Source: Prunus persica (taxonomy: Eukaryota; Streptophyta; Magnoliopsida; Rosales; Rosaceae). Taken from it: 64,000 bases of DNA. The position numbers were made by a program, and so were the translations under genes. The stretch is taken from positions 25,510,305 to 25,574,304 of the forward strand of contig NC_034014.1 in assembly GCF_000346465.2 (NCBI RefSeq), written 5' to 3'. The notes under the pieces are model-generated. The model was given only the letters and a program-made list of their open reading frames with translations, was not told the origin of the DNA and searched no databases. Shown here piece after piece: positions 53,241-63,360 of this stretch (position 1 is its first letter; the number at the start of each line of letters is the position of its first letter).

Positions 53241-55085
53241 ATGGTTGCAGCAACACTAACTTCACCATCATCCCAACTCTTATGCTCAAGCTCTCGCTCT
53301 ATCTCTCAGCTCTCTCCTCTGCAACAATGTCTCTTTGGGTCCAAAGCAATCGTCTCCTGCCCCAGTAACGTGAACTACAGCAAGAAGAGGCATGTGGGCG
53401 ACGGGGTGAAATGCATGGCGGTGGCGGCGGAGACAGAGCCCAAGAAGAAAGGCGGGTACCAGATACAGACGCTGACGAATTGGTTGTTGAAGCAGGAGCA
53501 GGAGGGCGTGATTGATGCAGAGCTCACCATTGTTCTATCGAGCATTTCCTTGGCCTGCAAGCAGATTGCTTCTTTGGTGCAGAGAGCTAGCGTTTCTAAC
53601 TTAACTGGTATTCAGGGTGCTGTCAATATTCAAGGAGAAGACCAGAAGAAACTCGATGTTGTCTCCAATGAGGTTTGTGGTTCACCTACTAGTTTCTTAT
53701 TTTGATACAAGCCATATTGGGGAAGGAAAATCTAAAGATGTAGGGGGAATCGAACATAACACCTAGAATGCACAGAGAATTGAATGTAGGGGGAATCGAA
53801 CATAACACCTAGAATGCACAGAGAATTGAATATAGTTTCTTATTAAATCAATTTAAATACTAAATTAGGCAAAGTTTAAAAAATAATAATAACAAAAAGA
53901 AATTCCGTTGCCGGGACTTGAACCCGGGTCTTTCGGGTGAGAGCCGAATATCCTGACCAACTAGACTACAACGGATTGGTGATTTTCCTATGATTATTAA
54001 AGTTTAAGAACTATATGTTAGAATAGGGGATTGAATATTTTTGGTATACAGGTTTTCTCCAATTGCCTAAGATCAAGTGGACGAACAGGGATTATAGCAT
54101 CAGAGGAGGAGGATGTGCCGGTGGCCGTGGAAGAGAGTTACTCAGGCAACTACATTGTGGTGTTTGACCCACTTGATGGATCATCCAACATTGATGCTGC
54201 AGTGTCAACTGGATCCATCTTTGGAATATACAGCCCAAATGACGAGTGCTTTGCAAGCATTGAAGAAGACTCAACTGTAAGTCCACCGAACGTCTTTTAA
54301 GTCTCAACTAATGTGATAGTATTTCATTTGTTTATATCGCCCACTGAATCTCGTTTGTATATAACTACGAAGAATAATATTGGAACACTTATGTATATGT
54401 TTGCATTGTAGCTTGACAGTGCTGAGCAGAAATGTGTGGTGAGTGTGTGCCAGCCAGGAAGCAACCTGCTTGCTGCTGGCTACTGCATGTACTCCAGCTC
54501 TGTAATCTTTGTGCTTACAATTGGGAAAGGTGTATTTGCATTTGCCTTGGACCCCATGTATGGAGAATTCGTTTTGACCCAAGAGAACGTTCAAATACCA
54601 AAAGCAGGAAAGATTTACTCATTCAATGAAGGAAACTATCAGCTCTGGGATGACAAGCTAAAGAAGTACATTGATGACCTGAAGGACCCGGGTCCTAGTG
54701 GCAAGCCCTACTCTGCAAGGTACATTGGCAGCTTGGTTGGGGACTTCCACCGGACGCTGCTCTATGGCGGCATTTATGGGTATCCTAGGGACAAGAAGAG
54801 CAAGAATGGGAAGCTGAGGCTGTTGTATGAGTGTGCACCAATGAGCTTTATAGTTGAACAAGCCGGTGGGAAGGGATCGGATGGCAGTGCTAGAGTACTT
54901 GACATCCAACCAACTGAGGTGAGTGTAAATCGTATAATTGCTGTGAGTTTCTGCAGCTCCCTTTGTAATTTTAATGACTTTAATTTTTCCTTCTTCTTGT
55001 TCTTTTCTGACAGATCCATCAGCGTGTTCCGCTTTACATTGGAAGCGTGGAGGAGGTGGAGAAATTGGAGAAGTATTTAGCTTGA
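53241..55085 (+). CDS. cpFBP1: Fructose-1,6-bisphosphatase, chloroplastic
   Basis: Calvin-cycle enzyme: hydrolyses fructose-1,6-bisphosphate to fructose-6-phosphate plus phosphate in the stroma, using Mg2+. Four exons (53241-53672, 54052-54276, 54412-54918, 55014-55085) give 411 residues. A Ser-rich transit peptide covers about the first 55 (MVAATLTSPSSQLLCSSSRS). The metal site is in FDPLDGSSNID (~183-192). The plastid-specific redox loop is complete: Cys210 (NDECF), Cys227 and Cys232 (EQKCVVSVCQPG). These residues in the spinach enzyme mediate thioredoxin f activation, so this is the light-activated isoform, not the cytosolic or redox-blind one. Intron 1 holds an antisense tRNA-Glu gene. 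The frame is open upstream of the chosen ATG, but ATG 53241 gives the expected transit peptide. Confidence 0.97.
53739..53834 (+). repeat. 48-bp tandem duplication in FBPase intron 1
   Basis: The unit beginning TGTAGGGGGAATCGAACATA and ending GCACAGAGAATTGAAT occurs twice in immediate succession and is identical over almost its whole length. It lies ~70 bp from the tRNA gene. Confidence 0.9.
53903..53975 (-). tRNA. tRNA-Glu (CTC)
   Basis: Nuclear tRNA gene, 73 nt with the discriminator A. The acceptor stem TCCGTTG pairs with CAACGGA, the A box is TAGTCTAGTTGG and the B box GGTTCAAGTCC. The anticodon stem-loop is TTCGG-CTCTCAC-CCGAA, giving anticodon CTC (Glu, codon GAG). The CCA is not encoded and there is no intron. 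A CAA lies just upstream of the 5' end and a T5 Pol III terminator follows (gene strand, about 53898-53894). It lies inside intron 1 of the plastid FBPase gene, on the opposite strand. The sequence matches the standard plant tRNA-Glu(CTC) as I recall it. Confidence 0.96.
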
Positions 55086-55566
55086 TCAGAATGTGACAAC
55101 AAAGGGATTTAATTTTGTTTGTGAAGATAAAGTTGTATGGGAATTTTTCTCAAGAAAAACAATGAACAAGAGAGAATTGAATTTATATTTTGCTGAAATA
55201 AGTATTACAGAAGATTAACGAATGATAATCGGATTAAAGGATATTAATACTTCCATAATAAATTGTTAACAGCAGCCTTTGTCAATATAGACAATTCTAT
55301 ACAAAGATTACAAGATCCAGCGAAGGGAGAAAGAAACTGTGTAGCCATTAGCCTAAGTAAGCCCAGGACTGCAACAAGGGGATACCAAAGATAGAATACT
55401 AAGTTACTAACCACAAAATTATATATATTTCTAAGAAATGTGAGAGTTGTCTTAATGCTAGCTTCTAAAAGAGTTATAGATTTCTTAAAATAGAGAAATC
55501 TTTTGCAGCGAGTCAAGCCGAAGAGTCATTTCACAAAAACAGTAAGATCCTTGCAGCACAATTCTG
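55086..55566. other. Convergent 3' flanks, no gene seen
   Basis: Convergent 3' flanks of FBPase (plus) and the LisH gene (minus). AT-rich with no recognised gene. Confidence 0.5.
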
Positions 55567-57805
55567 CTAAACCTGAGAGCTTCCGCGATTTTTCACTGCA
55601 ATTCCAAAAGCACACGAATTAGAAACTCTACACTGTTAAATTAAAATGAGAGGAGAGTTAAGAAAGACAGTAGAATTACCCGGGCTTATAATTCTAATAC
55701 ATTTTGTTACAGACTTCACTGCAGTCAGGGAATCAGAACCTGCAAGAACGCAAGTTTACTCATTAAATATGAAATGCATGAACATGGCGGAAACTTTATA
55801 ACTGCCGAGGATGTGTTTCATTACCTTGCACATTCATCCCCTTCTCTGATAGTACTTCTGTCACAGTTGATGAGAATTCTGACATAACTTGATTAGCCCC
55901 CACATTACCATCCGCAGTTTCATTATCATATGATGACCTATGTGAGTTTTGAAGAATATAAGATAACTGAATTGAAGTGACAGTAATGACGAGAGTAATG
56001 GAGAGATATATGTCATGGAAATATGGAAGGTAGAGAATACCCTGAAACAGTCCCCATGGAAGCACCAACATTTGGTTGACTAGCATAACCAAGTTCTTCA
56101 CAATGAAGATCAAATTCACCTAACATTTCAGTGAAGGAGAAATCCACCCCAATGGCATCGAAGTTAGGCAAATCAATGTCAAAAGGGTCAACTTCCTTTT
56201 CAGACTCGGATGTTGAAATATCATCAGAAACTGGTTGGTCCAAGCTCATTGGCACATCAGAACAGTCAAAATTGAGCCTTCCTTTTACATGGTCTCTCTT
56301 ACTTGTCTTGGCAGGTGATGAAGAAATGCAATGGTTCGTTTCCACAGTATAGCAAGCTTTGTTTGGGCTCAGAGTCACTCTTTTTGATGAAAATATGGTG
56401 CAGCAGTTAGGGGTAATCTCTGGAGGAGAATTGTTATTACTGCAGGTAGCAGTGGAAGAAATCTCAAAAGGAGACACAGACTTATCGATTTGAGATGAAA
56501 TTGCTCGTGGAGGAGTCCGAGGACCAGAAGAATTGTTCGGAACGGAGGGAGACGGCTGGTTGAACAAGCATTTAGCCACAGTGGAACCATGAGCGAAGGA
56601 CCCATTCGGAACCAAATTTGGCACAGCTGAAGATGACTGGGCAGATTCTTGATTATTGAGTGCATTAGCTGATGCTGAAACTGTTTCTGCACCTGCCCAT
56701 TTTAAAATTCAATCAGAATAAACACCGTAATGACATAAATCAGATGCAGAGAATGACAACTTTGAAGAACATACATACTTTAGTTATATATACCTTTGTT
56801 TGGAACCTTGCCAATGGGTAATCTGCTGCAAGGTCTCTTAGAAGCACTTGGGGCATCCACTGAAACTCTAGAACACTTTCTCTTAGTTGCAGGTGGGTCA
56901 ATTGTAATTGGTGAGCAGAAATGTCCAGGCCCCATGTTGGTGTTGGAAGGTGTGGACACATGATGAGCAACTGGTGTTTGGTAAATTGGAAAACCTAATT
57001 GAAAGGCATCAAACATTTAATTCATATTGAATTCATAGCTCATGGAGTGATTATTCTTGTCTTTTTGTTAATTTCTCAACTGTATGGTTCAAGCATCAAT
57101 GGGTTTAAATAATTTTTTAAGGCAAACAAAAGTAAACACCTAGAAGTTGAAATTGGTGCATCTAAGCTCACAAAAACCACATGCAAAGTCTCCATGTTCT
57201 CAATTCATTCAAGAAATTTCTCAAACACAAGCAGATGGGATGTGTTATTGTACCTGCTGGAGACCCATTGGATGGGTTCACGTGAGAAGCCATAAGCATC
57301 GGTTTGGGAGCTGCGGCTGGACCTGTGGAGATAGCGGCTGGGTTTCCGCTGGCATTGTAAGTGTTCATGACGCCTTGCATACCCTTCAACAGAGTTTGGA
57401 CCCGGGTCTTCTCTTGCTCCACCCGGACCTTCTCCTGATCCAAAATCACCTTCTGCTCCTTCAAGCATATGTACTCGTTCAGAATCTCCGCCAAGCTCAG
57501 CAAGCTCTTCGGCGCCTACAGAGATAAAACGAAAATATGAAAAAACCCAAATCCCAAACCAGAAAAAAAAAAAAAAATGAAAACTTTCAGGCGGATTTTG
57601 AACAAAGTGTGGCAAAAAAACAAGTGGGTACCTCTCGAATGGGTGATTTGGCGATAAGAGATGAAGCTTCATTTCTGAAAACAGAGCGAGTCTCCGAATA
57701 GTTGTTATCGCAGAGATACCTATCCACGATGAACGCGATTTGGACTGGGGTGACCTTTCCCTTCCCCAAAGTCTGTGATTTCTTGGCTTTAGTTTGCTTC
57801 CCCAT
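55567..57805 (-). CDS. LisH-domain nuclear-type protein of unknown function
   Basis: Seven exons (57805-57632, 57515-57254, 56994-56794, 56692-56041, 55937-55825, 55739-55680, 55595-55567) join in frame to 496 residues. Residues ~21-47 form a LisH dimerisation motif (VQIAFIVDRYLCDNNYSETR). A coiled-coil segment follows (~63-105: YICLKEQKVILDQEKVRVEQ). Basic clusters KRKCSR and SKRPCSR (exon 3) look like nuclear-localisation signals. The long fourth exon is Ser/Thr/Pro-rich and acidic near its end (DPFDIDLPNFDAIGVDFSF). LisH proteins are often scaffold or corepressor subunits, but there are no WD40 repeats, so it is not LEUNIG or TOPLESS. I know similar plant sequences of unassigned function and do not name it. 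Small last exons rest on splice motifs and phase only. Confidence 0.87.
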
Positions 57806-57819
57806 TGCTTGAAAATGGG

Positions 57820-58630
57820 GGAGATAAAGAAGAGTCTCTGGAAAATTAGGTCTCGATAAAAAGGTTGCAACTGACAAAGAAGAAGAAGAAGAAGAAGAAG
57901 AGGGTTCAGATCTGAGGACAGATAAAATGGGTGAGCTTAAAAGGGAGGGAGTTTAGAAAAAAGAGAGAGGGAGATGAAGAAGAGAAAAAAAAAACGCGGG
58001 AGTTTTCGAAACTTTTGGGAGGAAACTGGAAAATGAGCGAGGCTAAATGAAATAGCATGTGCCTGTATTTCCCACCCTATTTATAATACAATAACATTTT
58101 TATTTTGGCAATAAACTAGCCGTTTGGAACAATTATGGTATGGTTGTAGGTATCCACCGATAACTAGGTTGTATTGGAAGATAGAATACCTTACCAAATA
58201 ATGAAAAGAGTGTATTTGGTTTAAACGTATTGTATGAATTAAGAGCTTTTTTTTTTTTTTTTTTTTTGATTAAAAGAAATGAAACTTTCATAACAACACT
58301 CAAAAGGGTTGAACGTTTATGAGTCGTATAACCGATTACCATTCCACTTAACTTGATCACACACCTGAATATATGCTATATTTTTTTCCTAGTTGTCAAC
58401 CAGCTATTCCATAATTGCTTGGATTTGTTCACTAATTGAGATTAATACTTGAATATAAATGAAATTCTTTCATGGTTCTCATTTGGTAGGATCTATCTAT
58501 ATAAGAGTTGGTTTTTAAAATTTTATTTTTCCTTAACTGAAAATTCTTAAACCCATAATCGAAAATTGGAAGCTAAAAGTCGATTAATTGGAGTCATTTG
58601 AGTTGTCTATTACAGATTATTTAGAAACAC
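57820..58630. other. Promoter side of the LisH gene and spacer
   Basis: A GAA run (57881-57901) upstream of the minus-strand ATG lies in its presumed 5' UTR. The rest is AT-rich with a T21-type run near 58246-58267. No gene recognised. Confidence 0.45.
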
Positions 58631-58631
58631 G

Positions 58632-59213
58632 TGTTATATATATAATAAAGAATTGGTCGAGAAACACGGGTTACCTTTAAAATCATCTAATTATATCCAT
58701 TTGTTGTAAAGTTTTTGTGTGGAGCCCACTAACTATTCATTTGGAGACTTTGGGTAGAGTTTGTCGGCAACTTTTTCTTACTGCACACTCACGAGAGTTG
58801 CACCAATCTGCCTATAAATAGGCAACCTGCAAAGTGAAAGAAGAGAGAAGAAAGAAGAGAAAGGGAGAAACGGAAGGAAACAAAGAAGAGGAAAAAGAGA
58901 AGAGAGGAAAGAGAGAAAAGGAAACAAAGAAGAGGAAAAAGAGAAAAGAGGAAAGAGAGAAAAGGAAATAGACAAGAGGAAGAGAAGGAAGAAAGAGGAA
59001 AGAGAGAGCAGAGAGAAATTCTCCTAGAGAGAAAATTCAGTGAGCCACACATGTTGTAAACACTAAAGTTGTAGCCATATTATTTTATATAGTGAAAAGT
59101 TACTGTTGCTGCTCTCCGAGGACGTAGGCATAGCCGAACCTCGTTAAATGCTGTGTCTCATCTACTTTACGTGCAGCTAAATATTCGTACATATTCCAGG
59201 TCATTTTATAACA
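58632..59213 (+). repeat. 5' LTR of the retroelement
   Basis: 582 bp beginning TGTTATA and ending TATAACA, a perfect 7-bp terminal inverted repeat with TG...CA ends. A TATAAATA promoter element lies at 58813-58820, then a purine-rich transcribed region (58840-59030) containing a ~45-bp repeat (AACAAAGAAGAGGAAAAAGAG). The possible left target-site duplication is ACACG (58627-58631). Confidence 0.8.
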
Positions 59214-59230
59214 CGTTATCAGCACGAGAC
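59214..59230 (+). other. Primer-binding-site-like sequence
   Basis: Just after the LTR, CGTTATCAGCACGAG partly matches the initiator-Met-type copia site TGGTATCAGAGC (shared TATCAG). tRNA identity is not certain. Confidence 0.5.
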
Positions 59231-59762
59231 GCTCTCTATGTGGGATATGCCTTGATGACCATGAGATAAGCACTCTGTTTTCTCTATCTCAATTATTTAA
59301 TATTAATCTAATATCTAACAATTATGACCAGCCGAGGCGGGTGTAGGTGTGATTAGATCTGTGCCGTGTGTTTGTGGTTGAGATGGACAAGCAAAGGCCA
59401 ACCTGATATATAGAGCTTTCCACTAATATATTAGTATAATAATATTATATTATATACATAATATATATTGCTAGAGGTTTCTGCAACTTTTAGCTTTATT
59501 GCCACTTTTAACTTTCCACCAACATGATAAGAACCCACCGAAACAAACATATTCATATATACATATACATACATATGTAATATTAATATTGAAATGTGGT
59601 AATATAATATGCTATATCTATTCACTTTTCTATTACTAACCACTAACAAAAATGGACCCTTGGTAATACTAAACATATTATCAGTGGGAGACCGTTACTA
59701 ATACTAACATTTTTCTTATTTTATTCGGTGGTGGTTTTAACCCCATATTTATTTTATTTACT

Positions 59763-60218
59763 GTATGGTGTAGGTTTATTACCCATACAACAGTATTTAT
59801 TTAAAAGGGTGGTGCGGGTTTATCGTCCACGCCTTTACTTTTATTTAAATGTATGAAGCAGAATTAGTGCCCATACAAGCACCTTTACTTTATCGCAAAT
59901 TTACTTTTACTTAAAGTATGATGTGAAATTGACCCTCATACTTTATGAAATTTACTTTATGAAATTAATTTACTGTACATTATTTACTGTATGGTGTAGG
60001 TGTATTACCCATACGACAGTATTTATTTAAAAGGGTGGCGCGGGTTTATCGTCCACGCCTTTACTTTTATTTAAATGTATGGAGCAGAATTAGTGCCCAT
60101 ACAAGCACGTTTACTTTACCGCACATTTAATTTTATTTAAAGTATGGTGCGGGATTAACGTTCATACAGCAAGCTATTTAATTTTATTTAAAGTATGGTG
60201 CGGGTTTATCGTCCATAC
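59763..60218 (+). repeat. Array of nine stem-loop modules in the retroelement leader
   Basis: Nine short inverted repeats: 59763-59788, 59805-59835, 59851-59876, 59916-59941, 59989-60014, 60031-60061, 60077-60102, 60142-60167 and 60193-60218. Seven are 26 nt with a 6-bp stem of the GTATGG...CCATAC type and a 14-nt loop. Two (the second and sixth) use AAGGGTGG...CCACGCCTT. Modules 1-4 and 5-8 reflect a larger 226-bp tandem duplication. Modules are joined by TTTATTTAAA-like linkers. Confidence 0.85.
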
Positions 60219-60289
60219 CAGTAATTTATTTATCAGCAATTTATTTTATGGATTAATTGTGCTGTATGATGAGTTTTTACAGTATGCAA

Positions 60290-60840
60290 ATCAGGACCAG
60301 AAGTTCTTTGATCCTCATCATACAATTACATCAGGACTTGAAGATCCTTGATGATGATATTAATATGAGAGCTGGCAGTCTCTCCGGTACTGTATTTGTA
60401 AACATGTGATTGGACTTAAGGGTCCTTGATCCCTGACATGTAAATAAGGACCTAGAGTTCCTTAATGATGTAACAGTACCGTATTGGTTCATAGTGCCGT
60501 ACACATGGATGATAACTGTACTGGCAGATGTACTGTACACATGAATAGATACGTATTCATGACTTGATGAATAGTACTATTCACATGAATAGTGACGTAT
60601 GCATAAATATTAACCATTTTGGGTAAACCGTCACTATATACAAAAGGGAACCTGCAGTTCCTTAAACTCATGGATGAGCAATTAAATGAGATGCCAGAAG
60701 TTTCTCAAAATATAGACAATTATGTAAGGGCTTGAAGTCCAGAAATATGTACAGAAATTTGTAAAAATGTCCATACCATGAGAATATGTGATTTTGGCTT
60801 GAGGTTCAAAATCTAACAGTGTTGAGAACCTGAAGTTCCA
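60290..60840 (+). repeat. Second family of short palindromic motifs
   Basis: About nine motifs of the form GGAMCYTGAAGTTCC-TTRA, such as GGAACCTGCAGTTCC (~60648), GGACTTAAGGGTCC (~60413), GGACTTGAAGATCC (~60333) and GAACCTGAAGTTCC (~60826). Most can pair GGAC/GTCC or GGAAC/GTTCC. Nearby perfect palindromes include GAATAGTACTATTC (60569-60582) and ATGAATA...TATTCAT (60541-60560). Confidence 0.65.
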
Positions 60841-61482
60841 ACAATTAAATGGACAACTCTTGAGGTATTATTGCAAATTGTGGTATGCCACATATTTCTT
60901 TGGCATAAGAAGATGATGAATTTAATAAAGTTCGATTTTGTTATAATCGACACCTCAAGGAAGAAATATATTTTGTGAATTCCGGTTGTTAAGAATACAC
61001 CGCGAAATGTATAATACTAATATAAACCTCAAATAATGAATTGAGGCTCCCCACATATTTTGTTATATCTGGGCCGGAAGCCCATGGATCCAAATATATG
61101 AAAGATCCTGAACTTGAAGTTGTGGGTATATAGTAGTTAATGCTCTTCACTACTATATTGCGATATTATCGTGGCTTTTACTCAATTCATATTTCATGTC
61201 CATTTGAAAAGGGCAAATAAATTCTGAGTTTGTGTTTAGCCCAGGCCAAAAAATAAAAAATAAAAAATTTCATACGTTAAAATATGAAATTTGGGAGAGT
61301 CAATGTGGTTATTTGAACCTATAAGGCACAAGGTTCCAAACCGTCATTTTGAAAAGACGTAAAAACCACAGGTGCAAGTTTAAGAATGTGCACAATTATT
61401 ATAATAGGAAAGGAGCATATAACAGATAGATTTTTTCCACCTGCAATGAAGATGCAGGCCCTGTAAAATCTATAAAATTACA

Positions 61483-62034
61483 TTATGTTCTGGAAGCCTC
61501 TGAAGGAAGAGGACGGCGCCTCTTAAGCTTAGCCATGAGCCTCTCGTGGTCTCCCAAAATTCTTTCATTAGAGACCTGCAACATGTCTAGCCTTCTCAGT
61601 GTATCAACAGAGTACGAACTCACCAGTTTCAACAAGGAATTATTCTCTCCTTTAAGTTTCTCAACCTCCTATTGAGACTCATGAAGCATTCTTTGAAGAG
61701 ACGAATTTTCAGTTGTTAGCCTCTGAACCTCGTTTGCTCTAGCACGCAAACGATCAGCCATGTTAGAAACAGAAGCAGCACTCTGAATGCTAAAAGCTAT
61801 TGAGTCATCAATAGCCTCTTCCTCAGACCTCCCTGTTAACAGCATTTCATCCATTGGAGTAATGAAATTCCTAGCTACTATGACAGCAGTAGCATCATTC
61901 ATCATCACAGAATCATTAACTGTGAGATGACGATTTTGGGATACAAAGGATGGACGCTAAACTTTGGCGTCACTGGTTGTTGTGGGAGCATCATTTAAAT
62001 TGAAATAATTTGGGCAGGAAGAAGAGGAAGCCAT
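61483..62034 (-). pseudogene. Broken coiled-coil ORF antisense in the retroelement
   Basis: Reads from MASSSSCPNYFNLNDAP (ATG at 62034) to LRRRPLPSEASRT-like residues and a TAA at 61483-61485, ~184 codons. Two in-frame stops interrupt it: TAG near 61959 and TAG near 61672. The middle (MADRLRARANEVQRLTTENS and EVEKLKGENNSLLKLVSSYS) is a heptad-like coiled coil. I recall similar short hypothetical proteins near Rosaceae retroelements, but the function is unknown. It may be a captured gene or an element-borne antisense ORF. Confidence 0.65.
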
Positions 62035-63119
62035 TTTTAAGAAGGTTTCGAAGAAAGCCTTAGGAAAACTAAAGTTTCAGAAAATGAAGGAAGTTAAGTT
62101 GAAACGCGATTGCTCCAATCAAGTTTTGCAAAGGCAATATCTATAGACGAAAATATGGCAATATCTTCAGGATTCCAATATCTTCTTGAATCCCCATATT
62201 ATCTTTTTCTTTCCCAGAGTCCAAAACTTCACGTGGCCTCTAATAATGCCTGTCGGCACTTTCGGCGTTTTCAAGTATTATTTTCATCAAAGCCGATCTT
62301 GCTTTACGGATTTCACGGAGCTACTTTTTCAAAAGTATCCCGAGAATCTCGCAATTTTCCTATGGTTAATTTGAAATTCACCGGTTCTACCTATTCATTG
62401 TATTTGTGTATAAATGTGTTACTAACGAAATTTTCTTTGCAGAAGACATCCAGTTTACTCCATACCTAGTGATGCGATATCTACTTACTTTTCTTATCAG
62501 TGAGCACTCAATATGCCCGAGAAGCAAGACTATCTCTGATCATCCATTCAGGAAGCAAGACTATCCCTGATCACGTTTCCGCTACATCAGGAAACTGTGA
62601 AGGCGATCTTATGTTCTAATCTTCGGAAGTCCTTCTAGACTAGGAGATATGAGAGCTTATTGTCTGCTCCCACCAGCTTCCTTCCTTGATTGCTTACCTT
62701 ACCTTGCAATCAATATCACAATTTTTGTATCTTTTCTTTCTTTTTATAACTCTATGTTCATAAGGGATTTTATTTCTTTAGAATTAACATCTGAAGAAAG
62801 AATCCATGAAGTGATCCTAACTCTGAGGGTTATTTGTTTTGACAGAGGCAAAAGAATTTTGCTTTTGCAGGATATAACTAGATCATCAAGCACTACATTT
62901 ACTGGGCCGATACGAGCTTGAATGATACTTGAGAAAAGTTTCTCCCACCTAAGGATGTAAGCAATACTTGTGTTATTTTATGCTTATATACTTACTTGAT
63001 ATTTTACCTTGAAAGGTAACCAAATGGGGAGATAAGTCCGTTCTAAAAGAATGGCTTGTATGTATCCATGAATTATTAACGCAAATTTTACAGATTGCAA
63101 GTTGGATACATTATAATAC

Positions 63120-63360
63120 ACTGCACAGATTAAAGTCCCATAAGAACAAAATATGGGTATAGCAGTGATCAATATGATGCACGTCTGTTGCGTAGCAAAT
63201 GATGTGAATTGAAGTCCCGAAAGGACAATCCTTTGACATGTCAATATTGAGAATGTGCACGCCTAATGCATAGCAAATTGTATGGGTTAAAGTCCCAGAA
63301 ATTAATCGACATATATGTATTAATCTGTGGCATGCCTGCAGCATGACAGATATATGGGTT
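63120..63360 (+). repeat. Diverged tandem modules in the distal internal region
   Basis: Three modules of ~75-80 bp share 'gcacgYctRwtgc.tagcaaat', then 'tTRaagTCCC.gaa'. Examples are at ~63179-63228, ~63257-63300 and a decayed one at ~63328-63372. The first contains a CCCATA...TATGGG inverted repeat (63138-63158). Confidence 0.5.

Noticed and set aside
56131..57527. Plus-strand ORFs at 56131-56352 and 57147-57527
   Set aside because: Antisense shadows of LisH-gene exons 4 and 2.
62110..62921. 119- and 90-codon plus-strand ORFs in the retroelement as gag or accessory genes
   Set aside because: No zinc knuckle, protease or other retroviral motif, and the frames look random. I see no evidence for gag here.
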